DNA of 64,000 bases from Brachypterus glaber (GCA_958510825.1 OY294048.1:18307589-18371588); one strand, 5' to 3'. Counted from the first letter of the stretch, positions 34,401 through 45,467 are shown. Notes: generated by a model not told the origin, from the sequence alone. Numbers and translations are program-made.

Positions 34401-37400
34401 TTAAAGTTGAATTTCTACAAAATTTTGTGTTTAGGTTATTTTTACCATGTTAAAATTGTGGCTTGGTTAATTGCAGTAAAAAGAGAAGAGATGACGATAA
34501 AATATATCAAAATATCATTTGTTCTTAGAATTTTAAACATGGTGTAAACTGTAATGCCAACCCAAAACAAAAATCCCTACATCAGTTACCAATTTAAATG
34601 TAAGTTTTTTTAAATTTTAGAGCAAAATAGAAAAAATTGTATAAAGAACTCGTTTCATAAGACGTTTTTAGCGCACTAGTACTTTAGAAAACTCGCCGCA
34701 AGCGGCTCGTTTTCTGGTTAAATAAGTCCAAACTAGTACTTTAATATACTATTAAATTGACCAATATGGGTTATTTTTTCTTAATCTCTTACTTGCGATG
34801 TTGCCATATCTTGCATTTCTTTTGTAAGAATTTGCAATTAAAAAAATTAAAAAAGAGATGACATTTTGGGAAAGTATTTTTTATGTATTTATCAGTATGC
34901 AAAATCTTATTATTTTGCATGTTTGGTCCAAAATCCCATACATTTCTTTGAAATATAGGTTTTTTATTCAAAAATTTCAGCTGGGGGTAATATTTTTTTT
35001 TTAAATATTTCAGAATATTTTATTTTTCGAAAAACTTAAAAAAAAATATACTTAGTGTTTGCAGTCTTTTGGTACATAATAAACGGGATTCTATATCACA
35101 AAACATGAAAAATCAACACAGGTACATATGTCCGAAAATAAGCCCTAAGGTAGCTACGGCCCTTCGAAGATGGGCTTATTGAATGGGAAACAAAAAAAAA
35201 CACCAATAAAATTAATGCTGCAGGGCGAGTCTAAAATTAAGCAAAATTATTCTTCGCCGAAACACCTAAATTCAATATTAAATGCGTAATAGCCTTTTAA
35301 AAAGGAACTTTTTTGGTGTCACAAATTGTTACTTTCGCTTAATTGCATTTTTTTAACTAGTATTACATTATATGTCTTTTTATGTATTTTTACTCAAGGA
35401 ATCTATATTAAAAAAATAAATAAATAAATAAATAAAAAATACACATAAAACAGTTCGAGGCAAAAATGTCTTGAGCCTCATTAATTTTTCCATCTAGACA
35501 CACCTCTGGATAGATTTAAAAAAAATAATTAACATAAACTAATTTACCATGCGAAACTGCGCCGCTGTGGGTCAAAGGGCACCAGAGTTAATTTAATTAA
35601 TTAATTTTTATTTATTTTTCGTACAATTTTAAAGGGTCGTAACTCTCTTATGGTTGGTTCCCAGACCTGTGTCCCAACGCTTGTTTGTCATATTTTGTGA
35701 TGTGGAATCATCCCCTTTATTATGTACCAAAAGACTGCAAACACCTTGTATAGGAAAGTCGCCTAATTTCGGACGGTTTCCTAATTTCGGATATTATTTT
35801 ATCTTAGATACTACACTGAAAATAATTTTGCGCCGATGAACACTTTATTGTATAAATGGTTAAAATTCGGTTAAATGGCACCACAAATCATTTAAATTGC
35901 AAATGGAAAAATTATGTCTCCTATAGTATTCCTAAAAAATTACTTAACAGGTTAACGACCATCGCTAAATTTTGAAAATTTATTCCTGGACCAGAGGATT
36001 TTTTTATTGAAAGGAAGTTGCATTTATGATTTTTTTTTAAATAAGTTGCGTTGAAAAAGTTTTTAGAAAGAAAAACATTTTGTTTCCCAGGAACCAGACC
36101 TACTAAACACTACATTTAGAACCAATGTAACTGCGCCCCTGTGAGACCCATACAACTTGAAACATTAGGAACCAGATGTGTGGGTCAAAAAAACCGACTA
36201 TTTTTTTTTACTTTATACTCTAAAAAATCGGTTGCTAGACACCTCTAGAAAATTCTCACCGAATATGAGCTCTTAATTTTGATAAAAAGGTTCTCCGCTT
36301 TACAATTTTCCATTTTTTCCTCAGTATTAGAAACAAAAAATCATACCTCTTTGATAACTGTTCATTAAAAAGTATCTCTCTTTTTTCAAAATTTAATAAA
36401 TCATTGACTCTGAGTTAGAAATAATGCACTAATTTTTTTTTCAATATAACCAAACATACGTAGGACTAAAAAAAATGAGACAAATAGTTTAAAACATTTC
36501 TCTTTTCATAGGAACTCAAATTTGTATAAATTTTAGTGAAACTCATAAATTAAATTGAAATTTTTCGAAATATTCATCAAAAACTATTGAAAATTAGTAT
36601 GCATTGAAGTTTCACGATGAATATCTTTTAAACGCTTAATTTAATCGACAAATCATAAGAGACCATTTTTGTAGAGCAGTTCATTTCCTACAAAACTATA
36701 AATTGCGCAATTTATAATAATTTTTTGTAAGCGAGTTATAAAATTCATAAGCAAAACAGAAAAGTCTTCTAAAATAATCAAACTTTAACTTTTGATATCT
36801 TTTAAACGGTGAGGTTTACGAAAAAATAGTAAGAGACCTTTTTTGTAGAGCGTTCGATTTCCTACAAGAATATGTAGAGAAGAAAGTTATCTATCTGTCG
36901 TTAAAATCAAATGGACAGGAAACAGTGAATAGTACCATTTCATCCTTTTTGGGAATCATCAGCACTGTGTATCCTGTATGTTGCTGTTTCCTGTCCATTT
37001 GATTTTAACGACAGATAGATAACTTTCTTATATATATTTTTCGGTTATTAACCGACAAACGTGCAGTATATATTTTTATAGACTGTCAATTCTTAACTTA
37101 TTTAATATGTAGAGAGATGCTTTTTATCGAACAGTTGTCAAAGAGATATGAATTTTTGTTTCTAATACTGAGGAAAAAATGGGAAATTGTAAAGCGGAAA
37201 GAACCTTTTTATCAAAATTAAGAGCTCATATTTGGTGACAATTTTCTAGAGGTGTCTAGCAACCGATTTTTCAGAGTATAAAGTAAAAAAAAATAGTCGG
37301 TTTTTTTGACCCATATGTGTGTGTACCAATAGGGTGGACTTTATTTTTTTTATTGTTTTAAAATTTTCATTCTGGTGTATATAGAACATCCTGAAAATAT

Positions 37401-40400
37401 GATGGTGATCAAACTTCTCTAAGGGTCCCAGTTAGACCTCTAAAATCGTGAAATTGTGCAAAAATCGTAATTTTTTTTTGAAAATGGACTGTACTTTTTG
37501 TATCAGTGAAAAATTCAAAAGCCTTGAATTCTTATTTTTTTCCTTTAGTGTTTTAGGGGCAACTTTGGCTGATTTTCGGCACCTGAATCTTTTGATAATT
37601 TTAAAATTTGGCACATAATTTTGTACTCTCAAAAGGGACAAACTAAGATTTCAAATTTCCCACTAATACAAAATGTACAGCCTATTTTTAACGATTTTTC
37701 ACAAATTTTGCATAATTTCACGATTTTAGGGGTCCATTTGGGACCCTTAGAGAAGTTTGACCACCTTCATATTTTTAGGATGTTCCATATACATCAGAGT
37801 GAACATTTGAAAATATTAAAAAAAATAAGGTCCACTCCGTCAGAAAACAGGGTGCGTACCATTATGGTAAATTAAATTCCTTCTTATTTGCAGAATGAAA
37901 TGTCAAGTAATAACAAGAAATATAAAAAATGGGTTCCAAATCTATTTTGACAAAAATTTTCTGATATTTCCAAAATTAGGAACCCTTTTTCAAATGTACA
38001 AAAATGCGCAAAGTTTTTTTAACCGTGTTTTTTTTTTGAAAAATTAAACTGTAATAAAATTGTTTTTATAATAAATCATGGTTCGTTATAATAAGTTGTA
38101 TGTTATATAAAAAAATATCAAAAAATAATACCGCCTATTAAATATTGGATAAGTTATAAATGGTATCCGAAATTAGCCACTTTCCTATATATTTTTTTAC
38201 AGAAAATTTTCAATTTTTCCCAAAGTATTATTATCTTGTAAACATAAAATCTTTATCATATTTTAATAGGTGACAAGGAATTTAAGGTGGCAAGTATGAA
38301 TCCATTACGATTTCCCCTCGTAGAGGTTGATGCAGGACAAAATTTAAATTTAAAATTCAAAGATTTGGAAGTGGATGGGTTGGAAAATATCGATTGGAAA
38401 AGTGATAAGTATGATTTTTGCTTTAAAATTATGTATCATACAACCCCCTATTTCTGTTTAAAAATACCCCTCATGTCCGCATTTTTAAACTAAAAAAAAT
38501 AAAATATATGCAAAAAGATTGCGCAAGTTATCTTAAAAAGTCTTTTAAATTTGAGGTCGATATCTCAACTGATTCAAAAGTTAAGATGGGGCTGAGTTTT
38601 GGGCCTCACTGTATAAATAATGCGATTTACATATAGGTTTATTTTTGTGTATTTCCTGTATTATTTTTTTATTATTTATTTTTTTTTTCGGTAAGGCGGT
38701 GTCAGTGGAGGATAATATTTTAAACGTCATCCTAGATCTTGTGATACTTCATTTTAAAGAGCTTACAATTCTCTATTTAACCATGTAACTATTTAACCAT
38801 GTAACTATTTATTTAAAACAATTTTTTTAATATTTTTTTTTCTTCAAAATTTATGAAATTTTTATATTTTTTAAAAATAGTTTTTGAAAATTTTGTTCAA
38901 AAATATCCAAATCGTAAGTACAAGGTACAGGCCAACAAATTTTCAACTTTTGGGAGTTGATCTGGATCTGACAGCTGATTTTGGGTAATTTAGTTATGTT
39001 GATTTCGAATATAGCTTCCGTTTTTTAGGGTCACTCGACCAGTTATTACTTTGTCTAGTGTTTTGGTGGTTAGCCGTTTGTGTCGCTGGTAGTTTTCGCC
39101 CAAACCAACCAACCACCAAAACACACTAACACACAAAATAGACAAAGCAACAACCGATCGAGTGACCTAGTTTTTTGACGTTATAATTAAAGTTATTAAA
39201 ATACTAGAGATTGACCCAAAAAGTGTTCTCAAGTTAAACTTTTTTTTGCTACAAAAGATTTCTACTCAAAATAAATAAACTTAACCATTTTAGGATTGAT
39301 TTGGATAAAAAATATTTAGAGTTTTACTTGGAAGTACCAAAACTTAATTTTATTGGAGAGTATGACGTCAACGGAAAAATTTTGGTGTTACCCATAACAG
39401 GGCATGGAAAGGCTAATATCACATTTGGTAAATACAATTTTACGTATCAACATATTTTTTCTACTACCTAATTAAGTGCTAGGTTAAAATGTGGGTAGGG
39501 GTCAAATGAAGAATTTTAAATGGAAAGAAGAGTAGTGTGATATATCATTTTTATACAAATACAATCTTTATTAGATTATATTTTTTTAATTTTTATGGTT
39601 TGGCTTTTTTTTTTTTTTTCGCTAAAAAAGGTGATTTTTAAAGATTTTTGTTATAAATTTTCATGTAATTCGTTCAAAAGTATAATTTAAGCATTTGCAC
39701 TAGAAATTAATTATTTCTTAAAAATTATTTGATTTTTTTAAGAACTTTTGATGAAAATTCCAATTTTCAGCTCTATTTTATAAATTTAAAGCTCCAAAAA
39801 ATGTCTAAAACTCGTTCAAAACCTAAGAGGGAGGTGTCTTTTAGACCGCACTGTATATTTTAAATCGTTGTGACTGATTGTTTACGTTGACAAGCAATAA
39901 AATAAGTGTCGCTAAGCATTGATTTTTGTCGATGGAAAATAATGAAAAAAAAAATACCTATCTAACTTTTGACAGCTATGTCAACATTATTTTAAAACTA
40001 TATTGCATTGGAGCGAAATGCATTGTATACACCTATGGATATTTTTAGATATAGCAAAATTTACCACAATATCCACAATTGGATATTCGAATACAGGATT
40101 TTCCATAAAAAATTTAATATGGTATGTTCTTGAAAAACCGGCTGGAACGGAAGGGGTTATAATATTGGGTATAAGTTTTATATAATGAGGGACTATTATA
40201 TTACCTCATTATATAAAACTTATACCCAATATTAACTCTATATACAATGTATATTATACATGCATGCTGTCGACATAGGGTTAATATACAACCCTATGTC
40301 GACAGCATCTCAGCTGCAAATTTTACATTGGTTTTGAAATGCGAGTATTTTAACACTTGTTATATAATACACTATTTAAAATAATCTATTTCTATTTTAG

Positions 40401-43400
40401 AAGAACCAAAGATAACTTATAAATTTAATTGGAAAATGGTGAATGGTTTTATGAAACTGGAAAATACCAAATTTGAGATGAAAATAAAAAGGGCATATTT
40501 TCATCTAGATAATCTTTTCAATGGAGACAAAGTATTAGGTAAATATATAAGATGGTATAATAGAATAGAAGAAAAATACACTATAATCTGACCCAAGTTT
40601 CATATCAAATAACTGTCCAACTGGCAAAGAGTATTGTTTAATTTTAAACAGTTATTCTTAAAAACACGCCGCATATATAATCTATTATAATTATTATAAA
40701 TTTATAGTTATAACAGATCCAACAAGAAATGGCATTTTTTTACATCCATCTAGGCACACATAACTAACCATATGAAATAATATGCGAGGCCGTGATTGCC
40801 TTGATGTGCCGTCATTGGTATTGTGTGTGTTATTTATTATGTTATAGTTAGGACTATACTATAGTACAATATGTGGTTGCTATGCAGATAATATAGTTCT
40901 GCTGTGCCCTTTCCTTGAGGGACTGTGTAAACTCATTAGGATATGTGAAGATTTCGCTGTAGAGCATCACCTTGTATATAATGTCAACAAAACCTGTGCC
41001 ATTGTGTTCCGACTTAGTTGTGCCCCCGATCAGACTTAACGGTAGTCTTATAAGCATAGTGTCGCAATTCAAATACTTAGGGCATATTCTATTTAAAAAG
41101 TTCCTATAAAGGTTGGTCCGCAAATGAGCCCTAAGGCAGCTACGGCCCTCTAAAATTGTAATAAAAATAAGGCTTTTAATTAATACCTCTGGTACCCTTT
41201 AGGGTAGAGCGACGACCTTTTGCATGCATACTAGTATTAATAAGGGCAATAAGTTTATGTTAATTTATTTTTTTAAATTTATCCAGAGGCGTCCCTAGAC
41301 GGAAAAATGTATTAGGCTAAACACATTTTTCCCCAAACTTTTTTATGTGTGACTCCTTTAGTAAAAATACATAAACAAATTTCATATAGTGTAATACTGT
41401 AAGAGCAACCGTTTAAAAAAAATGCAATTAAGAGGAAGTAACATTTTGGTGCACCAAAAACGTTACTTTTTAAAAGGCTATTACTCCTTTAATATTAAAT
41501 TTAGGTGTTTTGGTGGAGAATACTTTTTTGCTCAGTTTTAAATGAAGAATCAACCTGTAGCATTAAAATTTTATTAATGCTTTTTTTTGTTCCCCATTCA
41601 ATATGTCATCTTCGAATGGCCGTAGCTCCCTTAGGGCTCATTTCCGGACCAACCTTTATGAAAACTTTTTTCTAATTTTTGGATAAAATAAATTTTGGCA
41701 TGGCAGTTACTGATCACCCTGTATAATTTTATCAGTTAAAAACAAAAGTAATCATAAGTAATCCTAATTCCAAAATTGGCGATTATTTTTATGTTTGGTT
41801 ATCCATCAATTAGTAAATAAAATGCGATTTGATCAAATTATTGTTTTAAACGTCATACGGAGACTCCCATAACCATAACACAACATACAACGATTGGTTT
41901 GATGTGTCATGTGCGCAAGCTTATAACGTTATGTTTATGGTTATTTGTGTCTGTAGACAGCGCGCCGCGGTGCCTAATGTTATCTTTTATGGTATTAGTA
42001 TTTATACAAGGTGTATTTGAAATAGCTTCGGAAATTTTAACAGATGATTCTACATCATAAAATATGACAAAAAGTTCCTATAAACATATGTCTAAAAATG
42101 CGTCATAAGGGAGCTACGCCCCTTTGAAATTGGCTAAAAAAATCGGTTTTTATTTAATAACTCAGGAACCCTTTGAGATATATCAACGAGGTTTCGCACG
42201 TCAACTAATCCTACCAAGGCCCGTTTTTATGTGTTATTTTCATGTACTTATTTCAACCAGGGGTGTGCGTAACGGGGGGGGCTTATCAGTTTTTTGTCCC
42301 AAACTTTTTTCTGTGTAACTTTTTTGCAATTTTATTTTTGAAATATGATTCCTTAGGTCAAAATACATAAAAAAGGTACTCTTGTTACTGTAGGATTAAC
42401 CGTTTTCGAGAAAAAATCATTTGAAGGTGAAATTCCACGGTTCGAGGACGAAAAATTAAATACTAAAATGTTGAAAAGCAAAATTTTAATGATGCAAGGC
42501 GAATGTACATTAAAAACTAAGAAAAAAACCTCATATACAGGTACTTCCAAAAATCAATCCTAATGGAGCTATGGTCTCCTAAATATGCACCATTTTTAAA
42601 GGGCTATGGTAGCTTTAAAAGCGTTTTTTCGACCTACATGTATGGAAACTTTTTTTCTTAGTTTTTGATGTAGAATAATATAGCATCATTAAAATTTTGG
42701 ATTTCGACATTTTAGTATTTAATTTTTCGTCCTCGAACCGCGAAATTTCACCTTTAAATGAACTTTTCTCGAAAACGGTTAATCCTACAGTATTACAACA
42801 AAAGTACCTTTTTTATGTATTTTGACCTGAGGAATCATATCTCAAAAATAAAATTGCAAAGAAGTTACACAGAAAAAAAATTGGGACAAAAAACTGATAA
42901 GGCCCCCCCGTTTCGGACACCCCTGGTTTAAATTAGTACGTGAAAATGACATAGAAAGATGGGCCTTATTAGGATTAATTCACGTGCAAAACCTCGTTAA
43001 CATATCTCAAAGGGTTCCTGAGTTATTAAATAAAAACCGATTTTTTTAGCCAATTTCAAAGGGTCGTAGCTCCCTTATGACGCATTTTTAGACATATGTT
43101 TATAGGAACTTTTTGTCATATTTTATCATGTAGAATCACCTGTTAAAATTTCCTACGCTATTTCAAATACACCCTGTATGTTGACGTAGTTAAAATTAAA
43201 ATAAATCAATCCGTCACGAAACGTTAGCGTAAATAAAAAGTAATTGCAATGTAATCATCAAGTAACCTTTGCCCAACTTTGTTACACAGGTCAACATCAA
43301 ACTTCCTTTTTGCAGTTTTTGCTTTCCCATTTTGAAATTTTTCAAAATTTCGAAATGCCTTGTATTCATGCAAAAAAATTCATTTTTTTTTGCTTATTTT

Positions 43401-45467
43401 TGCCATGTATGACCTTTTATATCGATATAAATCAATTTTGACCAAAAAAAAAAGTCGCTCAATCGGTCGATCGGTCGGTCGATTCGGGAAATCTTGTCAA
43501 CACGATAACTTAAGAACGCTTTAAGCTAGAGACTTGGAATTTGCCATACAGGTATCTTACTAAAAATTCTCGCTCGGGATTGTTTGGGAAATGGGGAAAA
43601 ATAAAAAAAATACAAAAAATTGAAAATTTCTATATACCGGTTTTTAAGGTTGCTAAAATTGAAACTGCTAATAAAAATATTTTTAAGTCCATCCCCGCGG
43701 GGGTGACGGTGTAAATATTTTTAAATTTTAAAACTGGTATATAGGGGTTTTTGGGGTCGACGAAACTGAATCTGATAATTAAAATTTTTTCCACCCCCGG
43801 GGGGAGGGAGTGATTATTTTTAAATGTTTACAAAATATAAGTGAAAATTGGTATTCAGACTAAAACTGAATCTGATAATGAAAAATTCTAATGGGCAAAA
43901 GTGTTCTGGCAAACATATACAAATATACCTATGCGCAGTAGGGTTTGTTAAAATATATTTATGTGCAGAGCTGTTTAATAATACATACGATGTGTAAAAG
44001 TGTTCTGGAAAACGTATACAAATATACTATGAGCAGAAGTATTTGGTAAAACATACTTATGCGCAGATATGTTTAATAACACATACGAATGCACAAAAGT
44101 GTTCTGGCAAACATATACAAATGTACTATGTGCAGTAGTGTATGGCGAAACATATTTATGCGCAGAATGGTTTAATAATACATACGAATTCGCAAAAGTA
44201 TTCTCTGGCGAACATATACAAATATACCAGGGGCAGAAGTGTTTGGTGAAACATATTTATGCGCAGATATGTTTAGAAACACATACGAATGCACAAAAGT
44301 TTTCTGGCAAACATATACAAATGTACCATGCGCAGTAGTGTTTGAAGGAACATATTTATGCATATAAGGGTTTAATAATACATACGAATACGGAGAATGG
44401 TTCTGGCAAACATATACAAATATACCTATTGCAGAAGGGTTCGGTGGTACATATGTATGCGCAGAAGTGTTTAATAATACATACAAATGCGCAATAGTGG
44501 CTGGGAAAACATATATAAATATACCATGCGCAGTGGGGTTTAGTGAAACAAATTTATGCGCAGAAGTGTTACAAATGAGCAAAGGTGTTCTGGCAGGTAT
44601 ATGCAAATATAACCTGCGCAAAAGTGTTTGGTGGAGGATTTTAATACCCAGAAGTGTTTAATAATACAAACGAATGCACAAAAGTGTTCTGGCAAACATA
44701 TACAAATACCTATGCCATGCGCAAAAGTGTTTGGTAGAACATATTTATGCGCAGAAGTATTTTATAATAAATACGAATGCGCAGATTTGTTCCGTATGAA
44801 GAGTTGCTAAATGTGAAAAAAGGTAAAGGAAGTGTGTCAAAATGCGTGGTGTAGTTCATTTCCACTATTCTGCTCGTCGAAAATATAAGAGTTTTTAAAC
44901 GATTTTAAGTTTCAGATATTTTTTGTATACAAATGTACAAAAGTGTTCTGGCAAACATATACAAATACCTATGCCATGCGCAAAAGTGTTTGGTAGAACA
45001 TATTTATGCGCAGAAGTATTTTATAATAAATACGAATGCGCAGATTTGTTCCGTATGAAGAGTTGCTAAATGTGAAAAAAGGTAAAGGAAGTGTGGCAAA
45101 ATGCGTGGTGTAGTTCATTTCCACTATTCTGCTCGTCGAAAATATAAGAGTTTTTAAACGATTTTAAGTTTCAGATATTTTTTGTATACAAATGTACTAT
45201 ATATTTATCGAGTTTAAACAATTCATCTATCTATTTGCCAGTATGTTTGTTTGCCTGTTTGTCCACCTTATACAGTGTTTATTATGTCCGTCAAAATTCG
45301 CCCTAATTTGTGTTTTAGGAGACAACATGAATATGGTTTTAAATGACAACTGGTCTGAAGTAATGAAGGAAATTGGAGAAGGTATAAATCATACAATCGA
45401 AATAGTTGCTACAGGAATATTTAAATCTTACCTGGAAAATATACCATATAATGAATTATTACCGTGA
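31437..45467 (+). CDS. Takeout/JHBP-domain secreted protein, complete six-exon gene (239 aa)
   Basis: Exons: 31437-31503, 34049-34141, 38270-38408, 39294-39427, 40401-40538, 45319-45467. They join to 720 bases (239 codons and TGA), with the same phases (1,1,2,1,1) as the gene upstream; exons 2, 3 and 4 have identical lengths (93, 139, 134). The N-terminus is a signal peptide (LHLLLFLGSFNAFAFS). Cys29 and Cys39 (CTSKDPNLSEC) form the family's disulphide pair with the same spacing. Exon 4 reads YLEVPKLNFIGEYDVNGKI, parallel to VDIPELKLTGNYEAQGKI in the neighbour. Exon 5 ends LFNGDKVLG and exon 6 starts GDNMNMVLNDNW. The protein is expected to be secreted and to bind a hydrophobic ligand. It starts about 2.4 kb after the neighbour's poly(A) signal, so the pair is a tandem duplication, now well diverged. 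Introns total 13.3 kb and are mostly transposon remnants. Confidence 0.92.
31660..31962 (-). mobile_element. Hammerhead-bearing element, copy 2
   Basis: This is the second copy of the element at 21120-21412, in intron 1 of the second JHBP gene, again antisense to the gene. It shares the ribozyme, AAATCAAATC, the TCCAAAAAAGGAAGCAG block, GTTTCAAGAACCTA and the GTCGATAGGGGGCAG...GCCACGGTGG end. Its CCACGGTGG end directly abuts the long palindrome starting at 31963. No coding potential is convincing. Confidence 0.7.
31696..31738 (-). ncRNA. Hammerhead ribozyme (type I), copy 2
   Basis: Minus strand order: GUGGCU, CUGAAGA, GUGCU-AAAA-AGCAC, GAAA, UCGAUC, AGUCAC. The core is intact; the one variable core position (N7) is A here and U in copy 1. 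Stem I has five Watson-Crick pairs and one G-U. Stem III is the self-complementary AUCGAU, which could pair between two molecules. The outer part of stem I pairs GUCCCU with AGGGAC, where copy 1 pairs GUCAU with AUGAC: the sequence differs but pairing is kept. Predicted cleavage lies between + strand 31701 and 31702. Confidence 0.85.
31963..32252. repeat. Near-perfect 290-bp palindrome
   Basis: The arms, about 125 bases each, run from CAGCCCCACAAAAAAAAAAG to its reverse at 32235-32252, through ATCTCTAGACCAGACATGTG and GGCCAATTCCTGGGGTGTAG, with a loop of about 40 bases. Identity between arms is very high. It directly follows the hammerhead element copy 2. Both strands are open for 128-140 codons only because the arms mirror each other; this is not a gene. 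Confidence 0.9.
32747..33424. mobile_element. Family C fold-back element, copy 2 (complete)
   Basis: Ends TATACAGAGCGCTCCAAAAG and CTTTTGGACCGCACTGTATA are inverted and extend about 180 bases with few mismatches. The core has AT-rich text (AAATCGAATGTTTTAGCACA). It lies in intron 1 of the second JHBP gene and is the reference copy for family C. No ORF. Confidence 0.82.
33942..33975. repeat. Perfect 34-bp palindrome
   Basis: ACATATAGCAGTTCTTT is followed at once by its exact reverse complement. It is about 75 bases before exon 2 of the second JHBP gene. Confidence 0.85.
34347..34573. mobile_element. MITE with TTTTGGGTTGGCA termini
   Basis: Left TTTTGGGTTGGCAACAG and right CTGTAATGCCAACCCAAAA are inverted. 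The open frame inside is chance. Confidence 0.65.
35125..35662. mobile_element. Family B fold-back element, partial copy 1
   Basis: It shares AGCCCTAAGGTAGCTACGGC, AATTAATGCTGCAGGG, CCTTTTAAAAAGGAAC and CACCTCTGGATAGATTTAAA with 41096-41723 and 57322-58036. Confidence 0.72.
36168..37325. mobile_element. Long fold-back element (~1.16 kb)
   Basis: CAGATGTGTGGGTCAAAAAA...AAATCGGTTGCTAGACACCT at the left is inverted at 37110-37325 (AGGTGTCTAGCAACCGATTT...TTTTTTGACCCATATGTGTG). Arms are at least 215 bases. An inner perfect hairpin occupies its centre. Confidence 0.8.
36891..37030. mobile_element. Inner hairpin with perfect ~45-base arms
   Basis: AGAAAGTTATCTATCTGTCG...GGACAGGAAACAG is repeated in exact reverse at the other end, around a 50-base loop. 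Perfect arms inside a more diverged fold-back show it is younger than its host element. Confidence 0.85.
37330..37850. mobile_element. Fold-back element (~520 bp)
   Basis: CCAATAGGGTGGACTTTATT...AACATCCTGAAAATATG on the left and CATATTTTTAGGATGTT...AATAAGGTCCACTC on the right are inverted. TCTCTAAGGGTCCCA pairs with TGGGACCCTTAGAGA. Confidence 0.78.
38421..38614. mobile_element. Family C element, partial copy 3
   Basis: It carries only the right half: CTTTAAAATTATGTATCATA, GAGGTCGATATCTCAACTGA and the GGGCCTCACTGTATA terminus. It begins 12 bases after the exon 3 donor of the second JHBP gene. Confidence 0.7.
39024..39176. mobile_element. MITE (~150 bp)
   Basis: TTTTTTAGGGTCACTCG and CGAGTGACCTAGTTTTTT are the ends; ACTTTGTCTAGTGTTTTGGT is matched in reverse further in. 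It lies in intron 3 of the second JHBP gene. Confidence 0.72.
39490..39856. mobile_element. Family C element, partial copy 4
   Basis: Diverged copy: GTGGGTAGGGGTCAAATG, TTTTAAATGGAAAGAAGAGT and the terminus TTTTAGACCGCACTGTATA. In intron 4 of the second JHBP gene. Confidence 0.6.
40161..40233. repeat. Perfect hairpin 1 (30-base arms)
   Basis: AATATTGGGTATAAGTTTTA plus TATAATGAGG is repeated in exact reverse after a 13-base loop. It lies in intron 4, about 170 bases before exon 5 of the second JHBP gene. Confidence 0.92.
40264..40308. repeat. Perfect hairpin 2 (19-base arms)
   Basis: ATGCTGTCGACATAGGGTT and its exact reverse complement flank an 8-base loop, only 30 bases after hairpin 1. Confidence 0.92.
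41096..41723. mobile_element. Family B fold-back element, copy 2 (left end lost)
   Basis: AAAAAGTTCCTATAAAGGTT...GAGCCCTAAGGCAGCTACGG on the left is matched in reverse by TAGCTCCCTTAGGGCTCATT...AACCTTTATGAAAACTTTTT. The right terminus is GATCACCCTGTATA. In intron 5 of the second JHBP gene. Confidence 0.78.
42005..43178. mobile_element. Family A fold-back element, copy 1 (palindrome of ~1.17 kb)
   Basis: Ends TACAAGGTGTATTTGAAATA and TATTTCAAATACACCCTGTA. The two halves are inverted copies almost to the centre: CTACGCCCCTTTGAAATTGG / CCAATTTCAAAGGGTCGTAG, AAATTCCACGGTTCGAGGAC / CGTCCTCGAACCGCGAAATT. No ORF of note. It lies in intron 5 of the second JHBP gene. Confidence 0.85.
43580..43870. 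repeat. Relatives of the ~95-bp tandem array (reverse)
   Basis: GTATATAGGGGTTTTTGGGG, ACTGAATCTGATAAT and CCCCGGGGG blocks are reverse relatives of the units at 4370-5045. Confidence 0.6.
43890..44800. repeat. ~100-bp tandem array built of three ~33-bp monomers
   Basis: About nine units. Each has three related parts: GTGTTCTGGCAAACATATAC.., GTGTTTGGTGAAACATATTT.. and GTGTTTAATAATACATACGA.., each followed by an ATGCGCA-like block. Unit spacing is 96-102 bases. The minus strand is open for 149 codons (44172-44621) because many units are close to 99 bases. It lies in intron 5 of the second JHBP gene. Confidence 0.85.
44678..45195. repeat. Recent 259-bp tandem duplication
   Basis: The segment from CACAAAAGTGTTCTGGCAAA through TTTTGTATACAAATGTA occurs twice, 259 bases apart, with essentially one difference (GTGTGTC/GTGTGGC). 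It starts inside the last unit of the ~100-bp array and ends about 125 bases before exon 6 of the second JHBP gene. Confidence 0.93.

Larger units (their letters stand above)
35746..38195. mobile_element. Outer inverted-repeat unit holding nested fold-backs (intron 2, second gene)
   Basis: TATAGGAAAGTCGCCTAATT at 35749 is inverted at 38165-38192 (CCGAAATTAGCCACTTTCCT). Between them lie the separate fold-backs 36168-37325 and 37330-37850. The outer pairing is short (about 30 bases), so it could be a decayed DNA transposon with the others inserted. Confidence 0.5.

Noticed and set aside
44172..44621. 149-codon minus-strand open frame, the longest in the window
   Set aside because: It lies wholly in the ~100-bp tandem array. 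Unit lengths near 99 keep a stop-free phase; no start context or domain, and other frames are open over the same repeats.
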